DNA from: Bactrocera neohumeralis
Lineage: Eukaryota > Arthropoda > Insecta > Diptera > Tephritidae
DNA: 64,000 nucleotides
Direction of reading: 5' to 3'
Assembly: GCF_024586455.1 (NCBI RefSeq)
Contig: NC_065919.1
Coordinates: 43,066,839-43,130,838 of the forward strand
The notes beneath the pieces are model-generated. The model was not told where the DNA came from and did not search any database. It was given only the letters and a program-made list of their open reading frames with translations. Each line of letters starts with the position of its first letter. Within the stretch, counting starts at the first letter, position 1. The translations under genes were made by a program, and so were the position numbers. Shown here piece after piece: positions 24,780 through 36,165 of the stretch.

Positions 24780-25560
24780 TAGGTGTCCCATTGTGAAACC
24801 TTCAAAATAATTGTTTCCTTTCTAAATCGCCCCGGGCTTCAAATAGAGTTCCTGTGTTCAAAAAGTGGTATCTTTGTAATCTGAAAACCTTATCAAGAAA
24901 CCATCCTTCGATAGTTGCGATTATTTTCCTTGCATTCGCATGGAATATGTTTCAAAGTCTCCTCTTCTTCTACCTCCTGACAGCTTTGACAATGGTCGTT
25001 ATAAGCTACTCAAAGTCAGCTGGCATGTTTACTGATTCGATAGTGACATTTTGCCTTTCCTTTTAAATGTTTAATCGGTCCATACCCCATCCGCGCATCG
25101 TTTGTCTGCTTGTTGATCAAGACAGTGATTGACTTTGCAGAGACTCAGCTATATTTATCATATGTCATGCTTGTCGATTAAATATTTACATTTAGCAAGC
25201 AACAATATAAATTCTCTCTTTTATGGAGTCTAATTGTTAGGTCTTCCCTACTCTGGCCAGTTAAATTGTTTCATAGTTAACATAAGATGTTAGATCCACT
25301 AAGGTTTCAAGGCATTCCTCTACCATGTTTGGCAAGGATTTAAGAGACTTTTGTGATTTCAAAGCCACTTGATTATCTGTTTATACATTTACATACATAT
25401 ATAGTAGTACATTCCTTGTTGTGAGCAAACTTTTTTCAGAATAATAAGGCTTTATTTAATTGTCATGATCTCCGCTTGAAAGACACCTGCTGTCTGGTAT
25501 CTAATTGTTCCAGACCTACCACCTTATTATTCATTGTTAAAATTCAGCGAAGTGATAAAA
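24780..25560 (-). pseudogene. LINE RNase H and C-terminal zinc knuckle remnant (antisense)
   Basis: The minus strand, from 25560 down, shows an RNase H start (GVFQAEIMTIK, fitting 'SVFQAE..AI'). It continues with SSGFEITK and, near 25000, NDHCQSCQEVEEEETLKHIP followed by CECKEN. This last segment is the C-X2-C...H-X4-C knuckle found at the end of R1/LOA/Jockey-like LINE proteins. Stops and frame changes interrupt it. Confidence 0.6.
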
Positions 25561-26634
25561 CACGCCTCTTTGAGGTGCACCTCTTTGGAAAGATCTGCAG
25601 GGAGGGAAGAATATGTTCAGAATTTGAGAGCGATATCTCAAAACTGATGGATATATTTGACTGGTTCACCGACTGATGGGTATATTTGACTGGTTGACCG
25701 ACTTTTCTATCTAGTTGTTAAAAATTTGGTGGAATACATAATAATTTAATACCTTCAGAGTACTAACTTTCTCGGTTAACTTGATTCCTTTATATTGCTA
25801 ATATTTTCGCCCATAACATCGCATTTTTGAAATCCGCTCCGTTCTATGTCTTCCTACACAAATATTGTATTCAACCATAGTAACATAATTTGATAGAAAT
25901 TAACTTTGTAGCATGCCTTTTATATATACATATATACGAGTACCAAAGGATGTAATCGATTGGGCAATTGTTCACTAGGATTTTTCCAAATTCTCTTATT
26001 TTTTTATATTAAGAATTATTCTCTGCATTTTAATATACATAATTTATAATATATCTGAGTATAGTACGTTGCAGAAAATATTAGAGTGAATATATAATAT
26101 TTTTATATGGCTCCTATTTACAATTATATATATTCGTAGCCTTAACAATTTCGCACTAAATCACAATTTCTAATTTAGTATATTTGTACTTATTTCTACA
26201 ACATAAAGGCGCTCACTTTTTCCTTCAGTGCGAAAGACAGAAAAAATAAATTGTCGAAACAAAAAAATATTGTTGACTTTTCAAAATTGAAGCCGATTAA
26301 AAATTTTATTTGTGAAAAAGAGAAAAGCTTTGCATTACACAAACAAACGTACAAAAGCAACTACTAATACAAATAATTCAAGTGAGGCGAGCAATAGAAG
26401 CAACAAATGTAAGAGAAGCAGGGAATAAAACTAGAAAGTAGCGACCAAAAGGCGCATTGTGACAAATTGAATGATAATAACCAAATCTGCAGTAAAATTA
26501 TGTGTTAGCAATAGCAACAATAACAATGCAATAATATTAATAAAAAACGAATATTGACGACATAGAATACCACATAAAATAGATGCTGTGGGTAAATGAA
26601 TCTAACGTAAGCTTCTCTATCGCATTATTTCCAG

Positions 26635-26786
26635 ATGAGTGGCCGTGACGACTTCTTTTCCAAAGAGGCTTCACTCATCAACCGCTCCAAGCGGGAGCTG
26701 GCGGACGGACGTGAAAAGGATCCAATCTACAAATTGCGTTTGCAATGCTTCAGTCGTGGCGCAACCGGTATACTCGGATTAGCCAG
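26635..26786 (+). CDS. EF-hand gene, coding exon 1
   Basis: The ATG immediately follows the acceptor 'ccag'. The donor is AG|GTAATT at 26787. It encodes residues 1-50 and two bases of Arg51, including the positively charged N-terminal region and the GATGILGLA motif preceding the first EF-hand. Confidence 0.93.
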
Positions 26787-29700
26787 GTAATTGGGGGGGA
26801 GTTTGCGATGTAAAGAAATATTGTAAGCAACAATATGTGTGCACTTTTGGTTTTTTTTTTTTGGCTTTGTGGAAGAGCATCATAAACGATGGACACGAAA
26901 GATGTACTCATGGGTGTAGATGTGGAACTGCGCATTTCCACACAGATCTGCAACTAGAAGCCTCAAAGCAGATCATTGAAAGCATACAAAAAATGAAAAA
27001 ATAAAGCATATCAAATGCAGTTGTCCTGAAATTCCTATGGTGGTGTGGTGGAGTATGGTGGACGAGCGGTGCTGGCACAAGCTGCCCGCTATGCGGATGA
27101 TGGCCGCAATGAAACTGCAATTCAATGCAAATACAATGCAATAAAATGAAATATTCAACGTTTCGTTGAACGATACCAGGAGATTTTAATCCGACAGATG
27201 ACACAGCCGCTCAGCAGCCATACAAGCGAACGGTGAGAGCGCACAACTGCCAACTGTCTGCCGTCTGGTCGATACCCTCGTCCCTTACCCAACCTCTTAA
27301 GTGGTCCAACTGCTCAACTGTCCAACTGTCGGACTGTTCAACCATCTGTCCAATCATTCATCAGTCGTCATCATGCCATATAAACTATGCAAGAGCACTG
27401 CTATTCCTGCAACATGTAACTTAATGCATGTTGCTATGCCACAGAGTACTGTTGACTAGCTGACAGCTGGTTAGTAGTTTTTTCTATGTTGTTGTTGCCA
27501 TGGTTGTATTGGGCAGAGTATTTGGTTGTGATTTTGTTGGTTTTACTTTGAAAAAACTTTTCGTTTCACTTTTTTGTTGTCAAAAACCACCTATCGGTAG
27601 GTTCTACATGGGGTTTTGACATTGCAGAGCATTAAAATAATGAAATTACGTAGAAAATGTACAAAAAATGCAGGAAAGTGGTATGCAGATGGTGGCTCTT
27701 AAAAGGAATAATCCTAATGAATGCCGTTCGTGAGTGTAGACTGGATGCGTTTCTTTTTTGGCCAATGCCGCAGCAAAAGCTTGCAGGAATCCATGTAAAG
27801 CAAATGCAATTAGTGAACAAATAGAATAGCACACACGTTTATAAGTTTGCCTTTATCTTAAATTGGTTGATGTGCTGAGGTTAAAGTTAGTTTCTAAGCA
27901 ATATTTTTCCTTAAACTTAGCTTAATTACTATTCTCTCAATGTTAAGAGAAAAGTTCCTCCGATATGAATTGAACATTTGATTTTAAAAGAGCATCGCCA
28001 TTGGAGTTATCTCTCCAAACAACGACTCTATGTAATCATAGGAAACAGTGGTTAGGAGTTTGGGAAAATCATAACACTTCAAAAATGACTTACGCTATGA
28101 TGAATTGAGCCACCGTCACGAAACAGATAAGTTTGTTTTCCCTATGATTAATGAGGATAGTATGTAAGTAATTCTCTCTAATAGCTCCGTAAATAAATCT
28201 ACATAAATACATTTTTTTAATACTTTCCCTTTGTTTATGTAAATGTATGGATAAATTTGTTTTTTTTTTTTTTTGGAAGCGGATTATCCAATAACATAAG
28301 TTACCTTTAGTTTAATCAAACTTCGGAAAGTTTTCCCTCACATTCCGTGGAAAAGTAAGACCAATCGACGGTTTTTCTGAGCACATCTTACTGGAAAAAA
28401 GATAGGCTTCAAATTAATAAGTTCCTCTGCGTTATTTTTGTTCTGCTTCATTGAATCGAGAAACGAAATTTCGTGGTCAACAATTCCTATAAAAAATCGT
28501 ATATGTGCATTCCTCTATCACTTTGAGGACAACAAAGAAATAACATATTCAATAACATTAAGAATATATCGATCGAATGATTAATGTTTGGGTATTTTTT
28601 TAGAACCTTCCGGAATATGGATGACGATGGCAGCAAAGCGTTGAATTTCGAAGAATTCAGTAAGGGAATCAAAGAAACTGGTTTAGAATGCACGGACAGT
28701 GAAATAAAGGATATGTTTGACAAGTGAGTAAAGCACTTTTAGCAAATGTTGTAAAGCTTGATAGTTCGCACTAGAAATCGAAAAGCAAAGCATTAATTTC
28801 AGGCTATACCACACCAATATGCACAGAATTCTAATACACATACCATATACGTTCATATAGATCGCTATAAGGAGAGGAGTAGGTAACGTTTTGCAAAAAA
28901 ACGTGTTCTTAAAAATTATTATTTTTTCTTTGATACATCAAACAACAAAACCAACTAAGCTATTTGACTGTAAATATTTGTGGTTACATCCCGGAATAAG
29001 CCTTTCACATTAAGTTTTTAACATATAAGAGATTTAGTTTTAAGATTCACCTTAAGCCCTTTACCTTTTTGATTTCTTTTATTTTTTTTATATACATATG
29101 ATACTGTTGAGTGAGCCTTAATTTGTAAGCATAATACATTATCGGAAACAAACAATGGAAAAGCATTATTAGCAGTAGTAGCTTTGGATATCAATTTAAC
29201 ACAGCCATAACCACATTTCTAAATTCCATTTCATTCAATCGTGAAATAAAAAATGCAACGTTTATATAATTTTACACATAACTGTATTTTTGTTGCGTTG
29301 ATTTTTTGTTGTTAATGTCCGCGACAAACATTTTTGTGTGCCACAAAATGGTCTTCTGTTTGCCAGTTTCCATAAAAATATAAAATTATGTTGTACTGTA
29401 TAATACTTGTAATACAAAAAGTAATGTCAATTTATTTATGAAATGCAAATTCTGAATTTATTCTCCAAAATCAATTCCATCACCTGCCGATAAATCGCAC
29501 TTTTTCCAACGCCCCTTTCAGTGCTCAAAACAATTTAAATTGTTTTGCTCCGATAAGGCTTTCATGTCCTTCTTCTATTCATTTTTTATCTCCTCAATCG
29601 CGTCAAATCGGCATCCCGCCCTTTGACCTTTTGAGTTTATTGAATACCCAGAAATCGCACAGGGCCAAATCAGGCGAATTCAATGGTTGCGAAATGATAA

Positions 29701-32700
29701 AAGTGAAGTTTTTGCCAAAAATGTCGGAAGAAACCAATGCAGTATGACACGGTGCAATACCGTAATGAAGGAACGAAGAGTTGTTTGCTTATATTTCTTG
29801 CCGTTATACGAATAACTTAACGAAGCATATACTTTGCTGACAGTTTGACCTGGTGGAATTCGTACTGCAACACGCCATAGTTTTTACCGCCTCACCTTAC
29901 TTTTGATCGCAGATAATGCCAGGCGATAAATTTGAATTTTCTAAAAATCTTTTAAATTACGTTATGAACACAACATAATTTCATTCACAGCGATAGCTTA
30001 ACCTAAATCGTGGCAAAAGAGCACCAGGAAATTGTAATTAAAATGATAAATGAATGATATTTCATGTGTGGAGTCAGTGCGAATGTTAAAAAAAAGTATA
30101 CGGTACAAAGGCGGTCGGGGGATCTTTGAACCCTTGACTCGTTCTGAACCGTCTTCGACAGCTTCAACTGATGAAAATGCTAAAAAGCGAAGGATATTTA
30201 TTGTGCTTGAAAATCGTCACGTTAGTGTTTGAGAGATGACCAGAGAGAGCTCAACATCTCTCGCGATTTCGTTCACACGTTCTTGCTCCACTCGTCGCGA
30301 TAAAGCTGATTTTTTTTTCAAAAAGAGTAAGAATGTGTCCAAATTTAAAACCAAAAACGCAATGAATACATCCTTATTCACCAAATTTGTCTCCGTGCTA
30401 TTTTTTCTTTTTCTCCAATTAGCCAGTCAAAAAAGACAGTGGAACATCGAGTAAGAGTCGTTTGAATATTTTTCTGACTTTGGAATGACACCTCTGTATA
30501 TGATCCTTGCCTTAATGTGTAAATATATTTAGCCTTTGCAATGCATTCTTCAGTTCGATAATGATTCGAAACACTCTTTTGTGGTGGCAAAATCGTTTTT
30601 GATGCTGGAACAATTGTTCATAATGGATTAACCACCTCAATCACAAAATGTGAATATCAAATTGAAAATCATAATAAAAATTTAATGAAAGAGTAAATCA
30701 TGAAAACTATTCAAGCTTTTTATAATGTTTGAGACACTAAAGAGTGTCAAGATATTTATTATATTCCAAAACATTACCGACTTTTTAGTGTGAAATCTTG
30801 TACTACATGTCGAGCAGTAATTGAAACTTTACTCCACAGAATATTATTGTAGACCATGCTTTGCCCATTATAAATTAGTAATTCTAAACATCTGTGTTCA
30901 CTCAACAGAGTATACTTGTATAAGGTTTTTATTTTACGATTTCCAAATATATTGTTCATACTGACACATTATTCATTTAACCGTCGCTCAAACTGACGGA
31001 TCAAAATCAAGAAAAAGATCTTGATAAAATATGAAGTCGCTTTATTTCGATTTGAAGTTCATTTAAATATTTGCTAGAGAGAACTAGCAAAACGTTTTCC
31101 TTTTGAAACCATTGACAGATTTTTCAGATCTAGATATAGATAGTATATAGTTTCCACAAAAATTGCATTTATGAAGGGTATTGCAGCTTCGGTGCAGTCG
31201 AAGTTAACTCTATTTTGAAACATAAAAACCTCACCACTTTAACATGTAATTTTGTAAAATTTTTCATCTGTCATCGTCACTGTACCTCTTTAGATATATG
31301 TATATGAATGTGTTATGCAATTTTAGACAGCTAGTTTTATTTCTCCGTTCTTCTGGTATAAATTGATGATGGACTTTAGAAATTACATTCCACTATGTTT
31401 CAAAATGTATTTAGCTTAGCATTTATGTAGTACTTAATAATAAGTAGGTATACTCGTATAGATATATAAGTATGTGTATATCACGTTTAGAGAATAGCAA
31501 AAGTAGTTAGGTTCTAACGTTGCACATACGATGTAAAAACAAAAGCCAAGTTGTTAGTAACTACATTTATCTCAATATATGTGTATGTGTGCTTAATATA
31601 GAGTTGCAGTAGTTTGGTAGATTAGCTGTATCCTAAAATAAAGTGTAACTTATCGAACATACGTGGTATTTCCACCGAACCTCGGTATTTGTTAGTAGGA
31701 AATATATGACATTCAATTACAGCTTCCTTCTTTCTCTTTGTATGAATCTTAAAGAGGCATACTGAATAAGACTGGAATTATGTGCTTTTTAATACTTCCA
31801 ACATACGATTACTAAATTATGGAAATCAGCAGAAGAAACTTTCACTATTTCTGGGCAAATTTTATATGATTAGCTGTTATTTATGTGAAAAGCTGTTGAA
31901 TGGTGCAAATTCTAGCGTTATTTTATGGCAGAAAACTATTTTCCAAGCTGATGTTTTTTTCTGTTCTAAGACCACTTGAGTTACAACTTTTGCTCTAGAA
32001 AACTAAAGGAAGTTATCAAGCTCTTTCTTGTTCAATTTAAACCGTTACTAAATCATATGTTTTTGCCCATTTATATAACTTGAGATTTTTTAGCATTTTG
32101 CATTAAGCCATTGAATTCACATCTTTGGAAATGTGAGACTCTAATATAAAATTGTCTGCTCTAGAGAAATGATCTTTACATATGTATATATGTATATGTG
32201 ATAAGTGATTTTTATTATTTATAAATTATATGTTGCTCATACGACATGGTATACTGTATGAATACACTACATACATATGATAGATAACTGCAGAATTAAA
32301 TGCATATTACTATTAAAGGGAAATTTTTTAAGAAAAAAATCAACCACATATGTTTTGTAGTGAAAAGTTTTGATCAAAAATATCATCTTTCGAAATTGCG
32401 TAATTATTTACTTTGGAGACAAAATATTTAGGTCAGGTATAAATTGAAAATAAAGAGCTTACTTTGGTTGGACCTTTTTTGTGCAAAAATTGAAACATTA
32501 GAACGAATTTGCAAAATAACATTAATTTGGGAAATAACGGACACCCTAATATAGATGTGCATACTTATGTATGATATGTATGTCTGCATGTGCCGCTCAC
32601 ATGTAGAAGCTATGAAGAGAAAATTCACCAACCACTTGCCACATTTTAATTGCTAAAATATTATTTTTTAATTTCGTAAACGAGTCTCTTTCATTTTATT

Positions 32701-33211
32701 ACAAATTTGCAGATTTGATGAAGATAACAACGGCTCGATTAATATGACGGAGTTTTTGCTGAAATTGCGGGTAAGCATAAAATAAAAATGAAATAAATCA
32801 CGTTTTAAATTTTGTGTGGATATACATATGTAAATATATATTAAATATTACATACATTTTCCCGATTTTACTCACATCTCACCTCAACGTGCACAGCCAC
32901 CAATGCCGCAGTCACGCTTGGATATCATCGACAAGGCATTTAAAAAGATCGATCGCACCGGTGACGGTCAAATCACCATTGAAGATTTGAAGAACGTCTA
33001 CTCCGTGAAGGACCATCCCAAATATTTGAGCGGTGAAATGACCGAGAACGAGATCCTCACACAATTCCTCAACAACTTCGAGGGCGGACGTGGCAACTGT
33101 GATGGCAAAGTGTCGAAGGAGGAATTTGTCAATTATTATGCAACAATTAGCGCTTCAATTGATAATGATGCCTACTTCGATTTGGTGATGCGACGCGCTT
33201 ATAAACTGTAA
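26635..33211 (+). CDS. Calcyphosin-like EF-hand calcium-binding protein, 4 coding exons, 214 aa
   Basis: Coding exons 26635-26786, 28604-28723, 32713-32770 and 32897-33211 (stop included) join in frame (645 nt). The protein begins MSGRDDFFSKEASLINRSKR and keeps the calcyphosin signature QCFSRGATGILGLAR before EF-hand 1. Loops: EF1 residues 57-68 (DDDGSKALNFEE), EF2 93-104 (DEDNNGSINMTE), EF3 129-140 (DRTGDGQITIED, Asp instead of Glu in the last position) and EF4 175-186 (starts with Arg, probably weak or non-binding). Vertebrate calcyphosins are about 190 residues. Drosophila has calcyphosin-like genes such as CG10126 and CG31345; I cannot say which is the ortholog. The role is cytosolic calcium binding; the partner is unknown. 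No signal peptide or membrane segment is seen. Confidence 0.93.
26787..28603 (+). other. Intron between coding exons 1 and 2
   Basis: GTAATT donor and a 'tatttttttag' acceptor ending at 28603. It contains no recognised gene or element. A run of T at 28259-28275 and CTGT/CCAACTG-rich short repeats at 27240-27360 are the only noticeable composition features. Confidence 0.85.
28604..28723 (+). CDS. EF-hand gene, coding exon 2 (EF-hand 1)
   Basis: Opens in phase 2 (AG+A gives Arg51) and encodes the first EF-hand and the linker to the second. The donor is ACAA|GTGAGT at 28724. The 120-nt length keeps the phase for the next exon. Confidence 0.92.
29500..29960 (-). pseudogene. Mariner transposase C-terminal half (antisense)
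   Basis: Read on the minus strand: APCHTALVSSDIFGKNFTFI, then SQPLNSPDLALCDFWVFNKL and a K-G-G-M-P segment where K-G-R-R-F is usual. The 'PCHTA' and 'SPDLA-C-D-F' blocks are the second and third catalytic regions of mariner transposases. Stops follow, and the terminal 'DYFEG' region is not clear. Confidence 0.65.
30035..30300 (+). pseudogene. Mariner transposase N-terminal fragment
   Basis: The plus strand encodes STASTDENAKKRRIFIVLEN followed by RHVSV, a stop, then EMTRESSTSLAISFT-like sequence. It matches 'DEN..KV.EIVLENRHVSVREM...LNIS..SVH', the second helix-turn-helix of mariner transposases. It lies head-to-head with the C-terminal fragment on the other strand, so the two are parts of different or rearranged copies. 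Confidence 0.6.
31075..31225 (-). repeat. DINE-1/INE-1-like repeat, 5' end on minus strand
   Basis: 'tatgaagggtattgcagctt' followed by 'cggtgcagtcgaagttaact' is the complement of the hairpin end of the copy at 39525. The remainder is diverged. Confidence 0.55.
32713..32770 (+). CDS. EF-hand gene, coding exon 3 (EF-hand 2)
   Basis: A 58-nt exon between 'tttgcag' and GTAAGC. It completes Lys91 and encodes FDEDNNGSINMTEFLLKLR, a canonical EF-hand loop. It ends in phase 0. Confidence 0.93.
32771..32896 (+). other. Short intron between coding exons 3 and 4
   Basis: 126 bp, GTAAGC donor and 'cgtgcacag' acceptor. AT-rich, with no insertions. Confidence 0.9.
32897..33211 (+). CDS. EF-hand gene, last coding exon (EF-hands 3 and 4)
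   Basis: Encodes 104 residues starting PPMPQSRLDIIDKAFKKIDR. It contains EF-hand 3 and the divergent EF-hand 4, the conserved calcyphosin linker with Y-S-V-K-D-H-P-K-Y and the C-terminus YFDLVMRRAYKL. The in-frame ATG at 32903 is internal, not a start. Confidence 0.95.
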   Translation, partial: PPMPQSRLDIIDKAFKKIDRTGDGQITIEDLKNVYSVKDHPKYLSGEMTENEILTQFLNNFEGGRGNCDGKVSKEEFVNYYATISASIDNDAYFDLVMRRAYKL

Positions 33212-33356
33212 ATGTAATCCAACCTAAGAGTAACAAAAAAGCGCTGCCATAATCATAAATGCATGGCTTGTTGCAAGCACAACAAAAACGTCAACGTAAC
33301 AACTGACAGCAGCTGGCATTTTTAAAGCTTATAACAACAACAACAATTTACTAAAT

Positions 33357-33362
33357 AATAAA
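33357..33362 (+). terminator. Candidate poly(A) signal of the EF-hand gene
   Basis: AATAAA 146 bp after the stop codon. A second AATAAA lies at 33609-33614. Both are in plausible 3' UTR sequence; which is used cannot be told. Confidence 0.45.
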
Positions 33363-33614
33363 AACAAATTCATAAATGGAAACACTGACCAGGTGTTGAG
33401 TCCTGACTGTGTGTGCGTGCAATCTTTTAATACCAATAACAAAATTTTAGCTAGGAAACCGCTATAATGCCACAAAAAATCTTTATTTACATTTAATATG
33501 AATGCATCATTGTATTTCCTATTGTATTTATCTTTTGTTATGAATTGTTACAACGTATTAACGTACAATTTTCCAGGCACAAATGCATTTTCTGGTAATT
33601 TATATTAAAATAAA

Positions 33615-35404
33615 AAATTATATATTGAAAATAATGTAAAAAACTTCCAATAGTGTTTTGGTATTAATTCGATAACTGTGAAAATATATGTTTTTTTTCT
33701 AGTGTACTCGGCCAAACCCCTACAGCATTTAGTATTATTAAGGTTTCTTTTAGAGAAATAAAACTATTTTTTGAAATAAAATAAAGAAAGTAACTGAAGG
33801 GCTAAAATTTAACGTTATTAAAAAAAACTAAGCACTAAAATATGACATCAAATTGAAGATTGGCTCAAATAATCGTAGTATCGTGTGTACCTGTGGGAAA
33901 AAAAAAATTTGAAAAGCTGGTCTGGACCTGCCCACTAATAAGTTTAATGTAATCCCCTAAACCACTAAAGCTACAACTACCAAATTCGCCCAGCACAAGT
34001 GTTATATGAGCTCCTACCGTCAGTGTGAAAATGGATGAAATCGGATATAACCCTGCTCATTTCCCAAATAACGGTACTGCTAAAAACTACTAAATAGCGC
34101 GATAAATAAATAACTAAATACTCCAGAGAAATTAAATTTTACCCCCGAGATGGTATGAGGTCAATGTGTGAGATTTCTAATTGAAATTCAGAGATAATCC
34201 TTTCATGAAGGTAGTATAACTGTGGATCAAATTAGGTCAATGCTTCCCATAGCCCCAATGCATCTAATATAAAGATTTTCGAAATTCTGGGTAGCTAAAT
34301 ACCTCGTACATCAGGCAATCTGTGATTTATCTTAATAAAATTGAAAAGCGTGGTTTCCTCAAAACGGAGCATCTTTGTGCTTAGAACGAAAAAAATCGAT
34401 GGAAAACTAATAAGCCGTATGTACCTGAAGGCAAATTCGTTCAAAATGCCACGGAAAAAATAATAAGACCTTTTCTATGACTGCTAAAATTCCCTCGTTA
34501 GCCAACATACATCAAACAAAACTCATATGAGTTTATTGCCATCAAGGCAATAATAATATGAAGCTCACGAGGTTTCTTACAAGATAAACATCAACAAACT
34601 CCATATATCTTATTTCAATGCTTTCACTGCAGCGTGAATACGCTTCATACTACGATTGATAGTCACAACAATTTCGGTGAAGTGCGAACTATCGCAATAG
34701 TAGTTAGCTAGCATACCACTATAAGCACCTATTGCATCACACATATTCCTATACTACATTGAGTAAAGTGTTAATCAGGTTCATTAAAAGTCAAGTCGAT
34801 CAAAAGTTGCTACATGTTCGCAATTCCTTATGCGTGTGATTCGTGATCAGTAGTTTCTTAATTAGTGAAGTAACTCCACAGGCACATATGTATATCTGCG
34901 CAACTAGACATGCTCATATACTCGTATGGCGTAAGCACTGTTAACTTGTTTGAATATTACGTTTCAACCACAACAATCAATTATGGCAACGTGGTAATTA
35001 ACGCTAGCAATGCAAATAAGCAATGTCAAATAGAAGATTTTACTAATCTAGAAATTTTTGAGTGCCACGATTACTTCGTCGACATAAGTTCATGCTACAT
35101 ATATTTCAGCCGTGGAAAACCTCACAATTAATTTCAAGAACAAAGCCGTGGAAATACTTTCAGGTATTGAACAAATTTTCATACTTTATCTTGTGAACTA
35201 AAAGTATATAGTACATCATATGCTTGTAGCTACAACGCAGCTGGAGGAAGGGATACCATTATATTAATAATATGAGATGAAGATGAAAATCTAAAGCATT
35301 TCGTATTAATCTTAACAATTTTGGTCTTGGTCCTTTTGATAGCTGTTACTTGATTTATAATCTGTTTGGTGTGCCATTTTATAATTTATACTTACTATGA
35401 AACA
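33615..35404. other. Intergenic sequence, possible old dispersed repeat
   Basis: No gene. The portion 33915-34320 has text typical of dispersed fly repeats (phrases such as 'cccactaataagtttaatg' and 'gtgtgaaaatggatgaaatc'), but I found no second copy in this window, so it is left unnamed. The remainder is AT-rich. Confidence 0.35.
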
Positions 35405-35690
35405 GACTTACCTCGATTGCACCGAAGCTATAATACATTTCACTATTAAAAGCAAAACTTTCTTACTATAACTTAATTTTTTTCGCAAAGTTTATATGGC
35501 AACTATATGCTATGACTAGGGAAATTTTCTATGACAAATTTCTTGAAGATATCTCATTATATGAAAAAATTTTCCTTACAAACACTTGATTTCGATCGTT
35601 AAGTTTGTATGGTAGCTATATGCTCCGGTGGTCCGATATAGGTAAATCCGACTAATGAGCAGCTTCTAAGGGGAGAAAGGGGCGTTCTTA
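35405..35690 (+). repeat. DINE-1/INE-1-like repeat, interrupted at 3' side
   Basis: Starts 'tcgattgcaccgaagctata' and follows the order of the copy at 39525: 'tatggcaactatatgc', 'gatttcgatcgttaagtttg', 'ggtccgatataggta', 'atgagcagcttct'. It stops at about 35690, where RTE 3' sequence begins; the missing 3' part is not found immediately beyond it. Confidence 0.7.
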
Positions 35691-35692
35691 GG

Positions 35693-35872
35693 GCATTCGA
35701 CGCAGTAACCACTGGGGAAAGCAGAGGAAGAGGAAGACCTCCACTCCGTTGGAAAGACCAGATTGAGAAGGACCTGGCTTCGCTTGGAATCTCCAATTGG
35801 CACCGCATTACGAAAGCAAGAAACGACTAACCACGTAATCGGTGTTTCCACCAGTAGAGAAGAAAAATAACT
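35693..35872 (+). mobile_element. RTE retrotransposon 3'-end fragment
   Basis: Aligns with about 50692-50886 of the full-length copy: 'cattcgacgcagta', 'ggaagaggaagacctccac', 'gagaaggacctggcttcgct', and the 3' tail 'ccagtagagaagaaaaa'. It is a typical 5'-truncated LINE insertion located in a DINE-like repeat. No clear target duplication was found. Confidence 0.75.
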
Positions 35873-35898
35873 GTTGGCGTTCGATTTTTCTTTGAAAC

Positions 35899-36150
35899 CC
35901 ACATGTCTAAAAACACCTTTTAAGGAAAACTTTATACAAAAAATTTTAATTTAACCAGGGATTTTCAAGAAATTTGGCTAAGAGTATTGCTTAAGCCTTC
36001 GTTACAATCTCCCTACATATTGTTCAGATACCAACACTATAGCTTATAGCTTTTTCTTAAATCAGAAAAATATTTTTTACCACATGTCTAAAAACACCTA
36101 TTATGAAAACCTTTCATTTGACCAGGGATCTTCATTCCCAGCAAATTTGG
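35899..36150. repeat. Diverged direct duplication
   Basis: CCACATGTCTAAAAACACCT occurs at 35898-35918 (with its leading C's) and again at 36080-36099. Both are followed by similar 'aaaac.tt', 'at.t.accagggat.ttca' and 'aaatttgg' blocks. It lies between two RTE fragments and may be a footprint of their rearrangement. A third, partial echo ('aaatcagaa', 'tattttttat', 'ccac') lies near 36465-36505. Confidence 0.55.
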
Positions 36151-36165
36151 CCCCAAAGGAGAGTG

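Larger units (their letters stand above)
17376..26634 (+). other. Proposed first intron of the EF-hand gene (about 9.3 kb)
   Basis: The acceptor is 'tttccag' at 26628-26634. The 3' boundary is firm; the 5' boundary depends on the proposed exon. Inside are a Jockey-like reverse transcriptase in two opposed pieces, a Tc1 fragment, a mariner fragment, a DINE-like fragment and an antisense LINE C-terminus, listed separately. Stretches 17376-19339, 20061-21914, 22126-23649 and 25565-26634 show nothing recognisable beyond AT-rich sequence. Confidence 0.4.
28724..32712 (+). other. Intron between coding exons 2 and 3
   Basis: About 4 kb from GTGAGT to 'aaatttgcag'. It holds two opposed mariner relics (29500-30300) and an antisense DINE-like fragment (31075-31225). 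The remaining parts (28724-29499, 30335-31074, 31226-32712) contain nothing recognised. Confidence 0.85.

Noticed and set aside
32903..33211. A stand-alone 102-residue EF-hand gene starting at the ATG at 32903.
   Set aside because: The reading frame extends upstream to a splice acceptor at 32895-32896, and the upstream exons supply the first two EF-hands, so this is only the last exon.
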